Assembly: GCA_963775125.1 (NCBI GenBank)
Contig: CAVZHQ010000002.1
Location: 1,116,001-1,180,000 of the forward strand
DNA: 64,000 bases
Direction of reading: 5' to 3'
Source of the DNA: JAHECQ01 sp963775125
Lineage (GTDB): Bacteria > Actinomycetota > Acidimicrobiia > Acidimicrobiales > SZUA-35
In this document: positions 33,356-43,319 of the stretch, in pieces
Layout of the letters: every line of letters begins with the position of its first letter
Numbering within the stretch: the stretch's first letter is position 1
The notes under the pieces: model-generated
Seen by the model: only the letters and a program-made list of their open reading frames with translations
The model's database searches: none
What the model was told of the DNA's origin: nothing
Position numbers and translations under genes: made by a program

Positions 33356-34069
33356 GTGCTTGCGTTCTACACCGCCAAAGGCGGTTCTGGCTGTTCGGTC
33401 GTTGCATCGGCGGCCGCAGTCCTGTCGTCCCGACTCGGGCCGACGCTGCTCGTCGATCTCGGCGGCGATCTGCCCGCCGTGTTCGGCCTGGCCGAGTCCG
33501 GCAATCGCTCGGCCGCCGCGGGCAATCGCCCAACCGATCTCGGCTCGACCGATCTCGGCTTGGCTGACTGGCTTGCGGCGGAGAGCCCGCTGCCCGATTC
33601 GCTGCGGCGGATCGAGCGTTCGATCTCCGACACCTTGTCGCTCCTGCCTCTCGGCGTCGGAGTCTTCGATCCTCGGCCCGACCAGACCCAACTGCTCGCC
33701 CGATTGCTTCGGGCCGACGGCCGCCGGATCGTGCTCGACGTCGGCCGTGTGGTGGGCCACGGGAACCGCCAGGATCACGCGGCAGGTCGAGTGGCCATGC
33801 TCGACGCCAGCGACCGTACGGTCCTGGTCACGCGGGCCTGTTATCTGGCGCTGCGGGCCGCACACCGCACCCTCCCTCCCGACCAAGTAGTGCTCGTCAG
33901 CGAGCCGGGTCGGGCGTTGTCCGCCAACGATGTTGCCGCGGCGATCGGCAGCCCCGTGGCTGCGGTCCTGCGTTGGGATCCTGCGGTGGCGAGAGCCGTC
34001 GACGCCGGCGTGTTCCGCGATCGACAGCCCCGTTCGCTTCGGGACCTCGCCGAGGTGGTCGGCCGATGA
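33356..34069 (+). CDS. TadZ/CpaE-like MinD-family ATPase
   Basis: Protein of 237 residues that opens a Tad pilus operon. It has a deviant P-loop YTAKGGSGCSVVAS, followed by LLVDLGGDLPAV (Walker A' region) and VLDVGRVVGHG. CpaE/TadZ proteins place the pilus machine at the pole. The N-terminal receiver-like domain of full-length TadZ is missing. GTG at 33356 has a GGGAG site seven bases upstream. It overlaps tadA by four bases. Confidence 0.82.
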   Translation: MLAFYTAKGGSGCSVVASAAAVLSSRLGPTLLVDLGGDLPAVFGLAESGNRSAAAGNRPTDLGSTDLGLADWLAAESPLPDSLRRIERSISDTLSLLPLGVGVFDPRPDQTQLLARLLRADGRRIVLDVGRVVGHGNRQDHAAGRVAMLDASDRTVLVTRACYLALRAAHRTLPPDQVVLVSEPGRALSANDVAAAIGSPVAAVLRWDPAVARAVDAGVFRDRQPRSLRDLAEVVGR

Positions 34070-35172
34070 TGCGTCCGGTTCGTCCGAGGGCCGAGGCTTC
34101 GGTTCGCTCGACCAGCGACGACCTGGATGCCGTGCTGGCCGGGGTCTTGAGCGACGCGCCACACGCCGACCGCAGCACCTTGACCGAGCAGGTTCGCAAC
34201 CTCGATCCACTCATCAGTAGCCGACAACTCAACGAGGTGGTGGAACAGGCATGGCAACGAGCGCACGGGCTGGGCCCAATCACGGCGCTCCTCGCCGACC
34301 CCGGGATCACCGAGGTCATGGTCAACGGTCCTGGTCCGGTATGGATTGACCGTCACGGCATCCTCGAACCAACGAGCATCGAACTGGGGGCGGTCGACAT
34401 CGACCTCCTGATCGAACGCATCGTCGATCCACTGGGATTGCGGGTGGATCGTGTCAGTCCGATGGTCGACGGGCGCTTGCCCGATGGCAGCCGGGTGAAC
34501 ATCGTGGTGCCACCCTTGGCGGTCGACGGTCCGGTCGTCACGATCCGTCGTTTCACCGGGCGCCCGGTACCGCTCGATTCGTTCGGCCCTGCCTCGGTGT
34601 TGTCGCTCCTGGGTCAGCTCATGGAGGACCGAAAGTCGATCGTCGTCTCGGGAGGAACAGGTGCAGGCAAGACCACGTTGCTCAACAGCCTGGGCGGCCT
34701 GCTCCACCCCGACGAACGGATCATCGTCATCGAGGACACCGCCGAGCTGCGGCTTCCCGGTCGCCACATCGTTCGCCTCGAGGGCCGTCCACCCAACGCC
34801 GAAGGTGTTGGTGGCGTCAGCATCAGAGAACTCGTTCGCAATGCGTTGCGCATGCGCCCCGACCGGTTGATCGTCGGAGAGGTACGGGGTGCAGAGGCAC
34901 TTGATCTCATCATGGCCCTCAACACCGGACACCGCGGAACGCTGGTCACCTGTCATGCCAACGATGCCGGTGCTGCCCTCACACGTTTGTTGAACTTGGC
35001 GTTGCTGGGCGGGGTCGAGCTGTCCGCCGTCTCCATCGAGTCGCAGCTCCGTTCGGCCATCGACGTCATCGTGCACGTGACCAAGTCAAACCGGTTCCGC
35101 CACATCGCCGAGGTCGTCGAGGTCGACCGGCGGACCGGCTCGACTCGTACCCTCTGGAGATCTGACCGGTGA
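34066..35172 (+). CDS. tadA: TadA/CpaF secretion ATPase
   Basis: Hexameric motor ATPase of the Tad/Flp pilus, 368 residues. N-terminal domain with ITEVMVNGPGPVWIDR; Walker A SGGTGAGKTTLLNS; Asp box IVIEDTAELRLPG; Walker B/arm LRMRPDRLIVGEVRGAEALD; His box LVTCHANDAG. It drives assembly, and possibly retraction, of the pilus made from the Flp-like protein downstream. Overlaps its neighbours by four bases on both sides. Confidence 0.95.
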   Translation: MMRPVRPRAEASVRSTSDDLDAVLAGVLSDAPHADRSTLTEQVRNLDPLISSRQLNEVVEQAWQRAHGLGPITALLADPGITEVMVNGPGPVWIDRHGILEPTSIELGAVDIDLLIERIVDPLGLRVDRVSPMVDGRLPDGSRVNIVVPPLAVDGPVVTIRRFTGRPVPLDSFGPASVLSLLGQLMEDRKSIVVSGGTGAGKTTLLNSLGGLLHPDERIIVIEDTAELRLPGRHIVRLEGRPPNAEGVGGVSIRELVRNALRMRPDRLIVGEVRGAEALDLIMALNTGHRGTLVTCHANDAGAALTRLLNLALLGGVELSAVSIESQLRSAIDVIVHVTKSNRFRHIAEVVEVDRRTGSTRTLWRSDR

Positions 35173-36318
35173 CCGCGCGCCTCGCCCGTCTGCCGTGGGA
35201 GGGCTTGGCCCTCGTGCCCCTCGCGTTCGCTCTCGGGTCCCCGCTCCTGGCCCTTGCCGGTTTGGTCATCTGGTTTCTCGTCCCGCCGGCCGTCCGGCGG
35301 CATCGGCAGAGGACCGAACAGGCGGCTCTGGAAGCGGACCTCGTGGCCGTCATCGACGAGCTGTCGCAGCACGTCCGATCGGGATCGACAGTCGGCGCAA
35401 GTTTTCTCTCGGTCGTTGCCCGGCGGCCCCGAGCCCGGGCCGAGTTGGAACCTGCGACTGCCGGGGTTGCTGCCGGGCGGCGCCTCTCGGCGGCCCTCGA
35501 CGAACTGTCGCAGGCCGAGGCGCGCTGCAGCGAAACCGTCCGACTTCTGGCCGCGTCGCTTGCGATCGTCTCCAAATCGGGTGGGCCGGTGGCGCCGGCG
35601 CTCGAGCGGCTGGCCGACACCTTGCGGGCGCGTCGGGCAGCGACCATCGAGGCAACGACCCAAGCCAGTCAGGCGGTCGCTTCAGCCGTCCTTCTTGCGG
35701 TCCTTCCCATTGTGTTCGTCCTGTTCCTGGCCGCCGTCGAGCCCGACGCCCGAACCTTCTATCTCTCCGAGGTACGAGGCGGACTCTGTGTGGCGGCCAT
35801 GCTGCTCTGTCTGCTCGGAGGCTGGTTCTGGACCGAGCGCGCGATTTGGGGAGGCCCACGTCGCCGGAGCAGGTCCGAGCAGGAGGTGTCAGCGCTGGCG
35901 TCGGTGACCGACCTGGTCGCCGTGGCGGTGGGCTCCGGAGGCGGCGCCGCCGACGCCTTGCGAATCGTGGCCGCAAGGGGGCCGCAGTCGGTGAGAGAGC
36001 CCGTGCATCTGCTGCTGGGGCGGTGGCACGCCGGCGTGGGTCTCACCCGGGTGCTCACCGATCTTCCCGAAGCATTGGGGGAGCCGTACCGGCCACTCTC
36101 CGCAGCGCTGGTGTCCGCCGAGCGAGATGGTGCGCCGTTGGCCGCAGTGCTTGCGAGGCTTGGCGACGAGGCCGCGCCAGGCCCGCCGGCAGTTGGCCGA
36201 GATCAGGGCGCGCCGACTCTCGGTGCAGTTGCTCCTGCCGCTCGTCTGTTGCTCCTTGCCCGGCGTCGTCGTCGGTGGCGTGGTGCCCCTGGTCCTGGTA
36301 TCGGTGCGGAGGCTGTGA
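35169..36318 (+). CDS. Fused TadB-TadC platform protein, one frameshift as written
   Basis: Inner-membrane platform of the Tad machine. It contains two type II secretion F (T2SSF) domains in one chain: domain 1 (about 55-205, LVAVIDELSQHVRSGSTVG) resembles TadB and domain 2 (about 240-382, DLVAVAVGSGGGAADALRIV) resembles TadC. Membrane helices are at about 12-40, 175-195, 205-225 and at the C-terminus (LLLPLVCCSLPGVVVGG). A surplus G at 36174 breaks the frame: removal links LARLGDEA to RQARRQLAEIRARR and gives 382 residues. In most genomes TadB and TadC are separate genes. Confidence 0.83.
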
Positions 36319-36430
36319 CCATCGCCCGGTCGTCTCGTCCATCCATCTCGTCGTCCATCCATCGCAGCTCGGGCTGCCGCGCAAACCACTGCCGCGAGTC
36401 TTCGCGGACGACCAAAGACGAGGAACAGCC

Positions 36431-36649
36431 ATGTTGATGTTTTGGGCCCTACGCCAAGACCGAAGCGAGTCGCGGTATCGAGCCGCCTACTGGAAGTCAC
36501 AAGTCGGCCAGGCGACAGCCGAGTACGCCCTCGTGATCCTGGGTGCGGCATCACTCGCCGGGCTGGTTCTGGCGTGGGCGGCCGGTACGGGCCGCGTGAC
36601 CAAGCTGCTCAACGCGGTGCTCGACTCGGTCATCGGGCAGATCGGCTGA
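36431..36649 (+). CDS. Flp-type pilin/DUF4244-like protein
   Basis: Small protein of 72 residues with a short polar leader (to about 25) and the processing-type motif GQATAEYALVILGAASLAGL, in which Glu sits five residues into the mature hydrophobic helix as in Flp pilins. It is the probable pilus subunit. A GAGGA site precedes the ATG by about seven bases; 112 bases separate it from the TadB-TadC gene. No prepilin peptidase is encoded nearby. Next gene starts at its stop (TGATG). Confidence 0.85.
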   Translation: MLMFWALRQDRSESRYRAAYWKSQVGQATAEYALVILGAASLAGLVLAWAAGTGRVTKLLNAVLDSVIGQIG

Positions 36650-37050
36650 TGGCGGTCGGGGTGGGCCGGCGCAAGAAGCGGCGCTGCGTCGATCAACGTG
36701 GACAGGCCACCGTAGAATTGGCGCTGGTCCTCCCCGTTGTCGTGCTGCTTGCGCTCGTGATTCTGCAGGCCGGGCTGGTTGCCAAGGACTTCCTCCTGGT
36801 GCATCACGCCGCACGCGAGGCAGCGCGGGCCGCGGCGGTCGAACCGTCGGCCACGACCGCCCGAAGCGCAGCTTCGGATGCCGCTGGGCTGCAGGGCGAT
36901 CGACTCACGGTGTTCTGGTCTGGTGGAGCTGAGCCGGGCGACCGGGGAAAGGCGTCGGTCTCCTATCGGTCGCCGACCCAGGTCCCGCTGGTGGGTCGTC
37001 TGATCGACGACGTGACCTTGTCGGCCGAGGTCACGGTCCGCATCGAATGA
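36649..37050 (+). CDS. TadE-like minor pseudopilin
   Basis: TadE-family protein of 133 residues with a basic lead RRKKRR, the motif RGQATVELALVLPVVVLLAL and a membrane helix (about 22-45), then an exported beta-rich domain. TadE proteins are accessory pseudopilins of the Tad system. Last gene of the operon. Confidence 0.9.
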   Translation: MAVGVGRRKKRRCVDQRGQATVELALVLPVVVLLALVILQAGLVAKDFLLVHHAAREAARAAAVEPSATTARSAASDAAGLQGDRLTVFWSGGAEPGDRGKASVSYRSPTQVPLVGRLIDDVTLSAEVTVRIE

Positions 37051-37200
37051 GGTCGCTCGCTGCTCTGAATGGTGTTGGGACCCATCACGGGCGGACAGTG
37101 AGATTCACCTAGTCAGCTACCTGGCTCCGAGGCCGATAGGAGTACTGCCAACAGAGGAACGATCGAGGCCGCAGAAGGTCGCGGGAAGAAGGCGCAACCG

Positions 37201-38578
37201 ATGAGCCATTCGGCCACGACGAGCAACCGGACGAAAGCCCTCACAAACCGTTCGACCGCGGTGCGTCTCGCCGTACCCGAGCCCGGTCGAGCGGCGGCCG
37301 AGGCCTTCGTCGCTGCCGCCCTCGCCGGCATGTACGACGAGGACCTGCCCGTTGTTGGTTCCGACCGCTTCCGGGGCGGCCAGTCCGCTGCAGACTCAGC
37401 GTTGGCTGGGCTGCAGATCGACGGATACGCAGCGGGCCGAAACGAGGTCTTCCCTCAGCCGTCCCGCACCGCCACCGCTCTCTCGCCCTACATCAGGCAC
37501 GGCCTGCTGACGCTGCCTGAAGTGTGGGATCTGGTGCGCTCGGTCCCCCCGTCCCGAGATTCGTCCAAGCTTGCCGATCAGCTGCTGTGGCAGGAGTACT
37601 CCCGGCATTGGTACGCGCGCATGGGACTCGGCGACCAAGCAGAGTCTGCGTTGGGATCAGGGCCCAGGTGCCCGACCGGCGGCTCCGTCGCTGCGGGCCG
37701 CGCTCGACCCAGGCATGGCCTGCCTCGAGCTCACCCTCGACGAGCTCGAAGATGACGGCTGGATTCCCAACCAGAGCCGGCTGTGGATCGCTGGACATTG
37801 GACGGTTCGGGAAGATCGCCCGTGGCGGGAAGGTGAGGACCTCCTCTTCCGGCGCCTCCTCGACGGCTCCCGGGCGGCCAATCGGCTGGGCTGGCAGTGG
37901 GCCGCCGGTACCGGTTCCACGAAGACGTATGGCTTCACTCGCTGGCAGGTGGAAGAACGCGCGGCCGGCCTCTGCGCCACCTGCGATCTGGTGCATCAGT
38001 GCCCGGTCGAGAACTTCCCGGCCGAGCCCGAGCGCACCCCCGTCGAGCAACCCGTCGAGCTTCGACGGTCCGAACGTCCCGACCGCTACGCCGGACCGAG
38101 CGCCCCGGTTGCCGTCACCACACCGGACGCTGTGTGGCTCACCGCCGAGTCCCTGGGGCGCGACGATCCTGCGCTCCGGGCGCATCCCGAGCTGCCGGTT
38201 GTCTTCGTGTTCGATCGAGCGCTGCTCGAACGGCTCCGCTTGGCTCCCATGAGGTTGGTCTTCCTCGTCGAAAGCCTCGCTGAGCTCGGCGAGACACGGT
38301 CAGTGGAGCTCTATCTGGGAGACCCGGCCGCGGTGATGGCCGATCGTTCCGTGGCGGTGACCTACGCGCCGGTTCCGGGGTTCAGGACCCGCGCAGCTCG
38401 CATCGCTCCCGCGGTCGTTCATCCGTGGCCATGGATCGTTCGCCCGAACGGGGGGAGTGTCGTGTCCTTCAGCCAATGGCTCAAGGACACGGTGCCCGAC
38501 CGACGGGCGGCATCGGAAGTCCAGCCTCCACCGGATGCCCGACCCGATCGGCCATCCCTCGTTCAGGACGACCAGTGA
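37201..38578 (+). CDS. Photolyase/cryptochrome-like protein with swapped domain order, one frameshift as written
   Basis: Flavoprotein of the DNA photolyase family, 458 residues after removing one surplus base at 37630. The FAD-binding helical domain comes first (about 20-290): LTLDELEDDGWIPNQSRLW, SRAANRLGWQWAAGTGSTK (the flavin-binding WxWxAGxG motif, about 220-240). A CX2CX6C cluster (GLCATCDLVHQCPVENFP, about 256-272) follows. The alpha/beta photolyase domain, normally at the N-terminus, follows at about 303-430: DAVWLTAESLGRDDPALRAH, LPVVFVFDRALL, VELYLGDPAAVM. DNA repair or light sensing is possible. The last 30 residues are disordered. It is downstream of the Tad operon but separated by 150 bases. 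Confidence 0.75.
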
Positions 38579-38639
38579 GCTACGGTCTGGTGACCCGAAC
38601 CTTGCTCATGCGCCTCGCCGCAGAAGTGAGCCGTAGACC

Positions 38640-39092
38640 GTGAGTGCACCAACCGAGCCATTCGTGATCGAGCTCGACCTCCCCGCCCGGGTGGACCTCG
38701 TCGCCGTGGCTCGCATGGTCATCGTCGCCGCTGCAAGCTGCGGCGAGGTCCTCGAGGGCGATCGCCTCGACGATCTTCGGCTGCTCACATCGGAAGCGGC
38801 CACCAACGCGGTCGAGGCCAATTTGGCCACCGAACATCCTGGCCGTGTCTGCATCGAAGCCGAACTCGGTGCCGACGGTTTGACCCTCTCGGTGTCCGAC
38901 CAGGGGCCCGGGCTGCCTGAGCTCCCCGGTGAGCTGTCGCAATGGACCGAATTGCCCGATCTGCAGGCGCCAGGCGGCCTTCAGCAGGAGGGAGGCTTTG
39001 GTTTACCGCTGATGCATCTTCTCAGTTCGCAACCCGTGATGTTCTTGTGCGGTGACCAGGGAACCACCGTGAAGTTGCACCTGTCGCCCTAG
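38640..39092 (+). CDS. HATPase_c anti-sigma (RsbW-like) protein
   Basis: GHKL ATP-binding protein of 150 residues. N-box LLTSEAATNAVEAN, G1 SDQGPGLP and G2 GGFGLPLMHLLSS match the serine-kinase anti-sigma family (RsbW/SpoIIAB). It probably binds a sigma factor or phosphorylates a STAS antagonist such as the one at 4.3 kb. GTG start. No sigma gene is adjacent; it lies 12 bases before nhaA. Confidence 0.78.
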   Translation: MSAPTEPFVIELDLPARVDLVAVARMVIVAAASCGEVLEGDRLDDLRLLTSEAATNAVEANLATEHPGRVCIEAELGADGLTLSVSDQGPGLPELPGELSQWTELPDLQAPGGLQQEGGFGLPLMHLLSSQPVMFLCGDQGTTVKLHLSP

Positions 39093-39104
39093 GATTTCGG
39101 ACCT

Positions 39105-40469
39105 ATGTCCGGAAACCTGGCCGTCCGCAGTGAAGCGTTCACCGGCGGTGAAAGTCGGCTCGCCAAGCGGGTCGCCCAACCTCTCGCCCGGTTCCTCCAT
39201 CAGGAGGTTTCGTCGAGCATCCTGCTCCTTGTTGCTACCGCTGCGGCCCTCATCTGGGCGAACCTCGGCGGTGACAGCTACTCGAACTTCTGGAATTCGA
39301 CCGTCGAGCTGGCCATCGGGTCCTGGCATCCGCTGACCCACGAAGGGCACGGCCTGAGCCTCGGGCTCTGGGTCAACGATGTCCTGATGGTTCTCTTCTT
39401 CTTCGTGGTCGGCCTGGAGATCAAGCACGAAGCCGTCGCCGGCGAGCTCAGCGACCCGCGAGTAGCGGCGCTGCCGATCGTCGCTGCCTTCGGCGGCATG
39501 GTGGTTCCGGCCCTGATCTACACCGTATTCAACGCCGGTGGGGCCGGTAGCGGCGGTTGGGGCGTACCGATGGCGACGGACATCGCTTTCGCCGTTGGCG
39601 TGCTCACCCTGCTCGGCAGCCGCGCACCGCAGCGTTTGAAGATCTTCCTCCTCACGCTCGCCATCGCTGACGACATCGGCGCCATCATGGTGATCGCCGT
39701 CTTCTACTCGAGTGGATTCAGCCTGCTGTGGTTCGGGGCGGCCGTCGGCGGCCTCGTCCTCATGTACGTGCTGCGCCAGGCGCGAGTGTGGTACATCCCC
39801 GTGTACGCACTCGTCGGCGCCGCCGTCTGGTACGCAACCTTCCGATCGGGCATCCACGCCACGATTGCGGGCGTGGCGATGGGCTTGCTGGCACCCGCCA
39901 AGCCGCTCAGCGGCCCCCCCGCCCTCGGTGGACTTCAGGACATCCTCGCCGGCGAGTATCAGGAGCCGGCCGCGGTTCGGGCGGCGACGTGGCGAGCGAA
40001 GGAGACCGTCCCGGTGACGGTCCGGCTGAGCAGCTTGCTCAGCCCCTGGACGAGCTTTCTGATCGTGCCGATCTTCGCGATGTCGAACGCGGGCGTGAAG
40101 CTCAGCTCCAGCGCGTTGAGCGACGCAGTTGGGTCGCCCGTGACGTGGGGCGTCATCGCCGGTCTCGTGATCGGCAAGCCCATCGGGATCGCGCTCTTCA
40201 GCTTCATTGCGACCAAGCTCAAGATCGCAGCGATGCCGCCGGACACCACGTTGGCCCAGATCTTCGGGGTCGGAGCGGTTGCCGGCATCGGTTTCACGGT
40301 GGCGCTCTTCGTGACCAGCCTGGCGTTCGACGACAAGGCTCTGGCAGACCAGGCCACGATGGGCATTCTGGCGGCTTCGGCGTTCGCCACGCTCGCTGGT
40401 TTCCTCCTGCTTTCGTTCCTCGGCGGGCGTGCGGGGAAGGCCGCCGAGCCCGAGACCGCCGCCCCCTGA
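39105..40469 (+). CDS. nhaA: Na+/H+ antiporter NhaA
   Basis: Inner-membrane antiporter exchanging sodium for protons, 454 residues with twelve predicted helices. The ion-binding aspartate pair is in ILTLLGSR...LAIADDIGAIM, and IKHEAVAGEL and ATDIAFAVGVL are family hallmarks. A longer acidic loop lies between helices 8 and 9. It provides pH and salt homeostasis. It may be co-transcribed with the preceding HATPase gene. Confidence 0.95.
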   Translation: MSGNLAVRSEAFTGGESRLAKRVAQPLARFLHQEVSSSILLLVATAAALIWANLGGDSYSNFWNSTVELAIGSWHPLTHEGHGLSLGLWVNDVLMVLFFFVVGLEIKHEAVAGELSDPRVAALPIVAAFGGMVVPALIYTVFNAGGAGSGGWGVPMATDIAFAVGVLTLLGSRAPQRLKIFLLTLAIADDIGAIMVIAVFYSSGFSLLWFGAAVGGLVLMYVLRQARVWYIPVYALVGAAVWYATFRSGIHATIAGVAMGLLAPAKPLSGPPALGGLQDILAGEYQEPAAVRAATWRAKETVPVTVRLSSLLSPWTSFLIVPIFAMSNAGVKLSSSALSDAVGSPVTWGVIAGLVIGKPIGIALFSFIATKLKIAAMPPDTTLAQIFGVGAVAGIGFTVALFVTSLAFDDKALADQATMGILAASAFATLAGFLLLSFLGGRAGKAAEPETAAP

Positions 40470-40527
40470 CGGGCTCATTTGCGGTCGACGCTCGCAAAAC
40501 GTCATTCGACCTTCGTAGTCTGCGGGC

Positions 40528-43317
40528 GTGCCCCAACCCCTCGTCATCGTCGAGTCCCCGGCGAAAGCCAAGAAACTTGCCGAGTACTTGGGCGACGACT
40601 ACATGGTCGAATCGTCCATCGGTCACGTTCGTGACCTGCCTCGAAACGCGGCCGATGTGCCGGCGTCGTACAAGGCCGAGAAGTGGGCGAGCCTGGGTAT
40701 CGACGTCGACAACGACTTCAAACCGTTGTACGTGGTCGCCAACGAGAAGAAGGACCAGGTACGAAAACTCAAGGCCCTGATGAAGGACGCGAGCGAACTG
40801 GTGCTCGCCACCGACGCCGACCGTGAAGGCGAGGCCATCGCGTGGCATCTCACCGAGGTGCTCAATCCGCGGGTGCCGGTCAAGAGGATCGTCTTCACCG
40901 AGATCACCCGCGAGGCCATCCAACGGGCCATCACCAGCCCCGGTGAACTCGATCGCCGACTCGTAGATGCTCAGGAAGCGCGTCGACTGCTCGACCGGCT
41001 GTATGGCTACGAGGTCTCGCCGGTGCTCTGGAAGAAGGTCATGCCCCGGCTTTCCGCCGGTCGTGTGCAGTCGGTGGCCACCCGGATCGTGGTCGAGCGC
41101 GAACGCGAACGCATGGCGTTCCGTTCCGCCTCGTACTGGAGTCTCACCGGAACCTTCACCCCCGCAGTCGGCTCCGGGTCGTTCACCGCAGCGCTCGTCG
41201 AAATCGACGGGGCCCGCGTGGCGACCGGCCGAGATTTCTCGGCCCAGGGACAGCTGGTTCGGAGCGGAGCGGTTCACCTCGACGAGTCGGGTGCCGTACA
41301 ACTTGCCGGCGAGCTGACCGACCAGCCGGCCGTGGTCGAGAGCCGCGAGGCCAAGCCCTATCGCCGCCGGCCTTCAGCACCCTTCATCACCTCGACCTAC
41401 CAGCAGGACGCCGGTCGTAAGTTGCGGATGTCCTCGGCCCAGGCGATGCGGGTAGCGCAGGGACTGTACGAGCGGGGTTACATCACCTACATGCGAACCG
41501 ACTCGGCGACACTGTCCGACACGGCCATCAACGCCGCTCGGAACCAGATCCGCGAACGGTACGGCCCCGAGTTCCTTCCCGCCGAGCCGCGCGTCTACAA
41601 GACCAAGGCCAAGAACGCGCAGGAAGCGCACGAGGCCATACGGCCTGCCGGCGACGTCTTCCGCACACCCGAGCAGGTGACCGCCGAACTCTCCACCCAG
41701 GATCTCAAGGTCTACGAACTGATCTGGCAGCGGACCGTGGCCTCGCAGATGACCGACGCCACCGGCGAGACGGTCACGCTGCGTCTCGGCTCCGATACCC
41801 GAGTCTCGAACGGAGAGGCGGCCCGCCACGCCGTGTTCTCGACTTCGGGCACGGTCATCCGTCATCAAGGGTTCCTGAGTGTGTACCAGGAGTCCACCGA
41901 CGAGCCGTCCGACGGCGCGGCCGACGATGACAAGGAACAATCGCTGCCCCCGCTCGAACAGGGCGAACAGGCCGCAATCACGGCGGTGGACGCATCCGGT
42001 CATGACACCCAGCCCCCCGCCCGGTACACCGAAGCCTCCCTCGTCGCCAAGCTCGAGGAGCTGGAGGTGGGACGTCCGTCGACCTACGCCGCCATCATGG
42101 GCACGATCCAGGCGCGTGAGTACGTCTGGAAGAAGGGCACCGCGCTGGTGCCGAGCTTCAAGGCGTTCGCCGTCGTGACGCTGCTCGAGCAGCACTTCCC
42201 CGACCTCGTCGACTACGCGTTCACCGCACGCATGGAGAGCGACCTCGACTCCATCGCCGAGGGAACCGCCGAGGCAATTCCGTACCTGTCCGAGTTCTAC
42301 TTCGGACACGACGAGTTGCCGGGGCTCCGTGACAAGGTCCGGGACCGACTCGGCGACATCGACGCTCGAGCAGTGAACTCGATTCCACTCGGAGCCGACG
42401 AGGATGGGGTGCCCATCGTCGCCCGTGTGGGCCGTTATGGCCCGTACCTCGAGCGGGGCGAGGATCGCGCGTCGATTCCCGAGGACTTGCCACCCGACGA
42501 GCTGACGTTGACCAAGGCCATCGAATTGTTCGATGCGCCGAAGGGCGATCGGGAGATCGGCATCCATCCCGATACCGGACTACCGGTCATGGTCAAGGCG
42601 GGACGCTTCGGACCGTACGTGCAGATGGGCGAGCACAACGACGCAACCGGTGAGAAACCGGCGACGGCCTCACTGTTCAAGACCATGGAGCCGGCGACAC
42701 TCACGCTGGAGGACGCACTCCGACTGTTGTCCCTGCCGCGGGTCATTGGCACCGACCCCGCCGATGGTGGCGTGCTGACGGCCCACAACGGCAAGTTCGG
42801 GCCGTACATCTCCAAGATGGTCGACGGGAAGGCGGACAGTCGGAGCATCGAGGGCGAAGAGTCCCTTCTCACCATCGACCTCGACGAAGCGCTCGTCGTC
42901 ATGGCGCAACCCAAGCGACGGCGCGGACAGGGATCGGCCGCCACGGCCAAGGTCGTAGGGGTCGACGAGTCGAACAACAAAGAGGTCACGCTCCGCGATG
43001 GGCGGTTCGGGCCGTACGTGACCGACGGCGAGTCCAACGCAAGTCTTCGGAAGGGCGATGACCCGTCGAAGCTCACCATCGAGCGAGCCATGGAGCTTCT
43101 TGCCGACCGACGCGCTGCCGGGCCCAGCACGAAGAAGGCCGGCGTGAAGAAGAGCACCGCCAAGAAGGCCGGCACGAAGAAGGCCGGCACCAAGAAGGCG
43201 GGTGCAAAGAAGAGCACCGCCAAAAAGGCCGGTGCGAAGGGAAGCACGGCCAAGAAGACCAGCGTCAATGCCGCCGGCAAGGTGTCGCCGTCCGATGCTG
43301 AGGAGACTCCGTTCTGA
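40528..43317 (+). CDS. topA: DNA topoisomerase I
   Basis: Type IA topoisomerase relaxing negative supercoils, 929 residues. Toprim domain with IVESPAKAKK and ATDADREGEAIAW, gate motif QEAHEAIRP, and the active-site tyrosine in RGYITYMRTDSATLS. C-terminal topo repeats (GRFGPYVQMG type) replace zinc ribbons, and the tail (about 870-929) is a Lys-rich KKAG/KKST repeat that binds DNA, as in actinobacteria. GTG start. Heads the topA-tmk-holB operon. Confidence 0.97.
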   Translation: MPQPLVIVESPAKAKKLAEYLGDDYMVESSIGHVRDLPRNAADVPASYKAEKWASLGIDVDNDFKPLYVVANEKKDQVRKLKALMKDASELVLATDADREGEAIAWHLTEVLNPRVPVKRIVFTEITREAIQRAITSPGELDRRLVDAQEARRLLDRLYGYEVSPVLWKKVMPRLSAGRVQSVATRIVVERERERMAFRSASYWSLTGTFTPAVGSGSFTAALVEIDGARVATGRDFSAQGQLVRSGAVHLDESGAVQLAGELTDQPAVVESREAKPYRRRPSAPFITSTYQQDAGRKLRMSSAQAMRVAQGLYERGYITYMRTDSATLSDTAINAARNQIRERYGPEFLPAEPRVYKTKAKNAQEAHEAIRPAGDVFRTPEQVTAELSTQDLKVYELIWQRTVASQMTDATGETVTLRLGSDTRVSNGEAARHAVFSTSGTVIRHQGFLSVYQESTDEPSDGAADDDKEQSLPPLEQGEQAAITAVDASGHDTQPPARYTEASLVAKLEELEVGRPSTYAAIMGTIQAREYVWKKGTALVPSFKAFAVVTLLEQHFPDLVDYAFTARMESDLDSIAEGTAEAIPYLSEFYFGHDELPGLRDKVRDRLGDIDARAVNSIPLGADEDGVPIVARVGRYGPYLERGEDRASIPEDLPPDELTLTKAIELFDAPKGDREIGIHPDTGLPVMVKAGRFGPYVQMGEHNDATGEKPATASLFKTMEPATLTLEDALRLLSLPRVIGTDPADGGVLTAHNGKFGPYISKMVDGKADSRSIEGEESLLTIDLDEALVVMAQPKRRRGQGSAATAKVVGVDESNNKEVTLRDGRFGPYVTDGESNASLRKGDDPSKLTIERAMELLADRRAAGPSTKKAGVKKSTAKKAGTKKAGTKKAGAKKSTAKKAGAKGSTAKKTSVNAAGKVSPSDAEETPF
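43128..43260 (+). repeat. Lys-Ala-Gly coding repeats at the topA 3' end
   Basis: About ten imperfect copies of AAGAAGGCCGGC-like 12-15-base units encode KKAG, KKST and related blocks. Copy number is likely to vary between strains. Confidence 0.75.
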
Positions 43318-43319
43318 GC

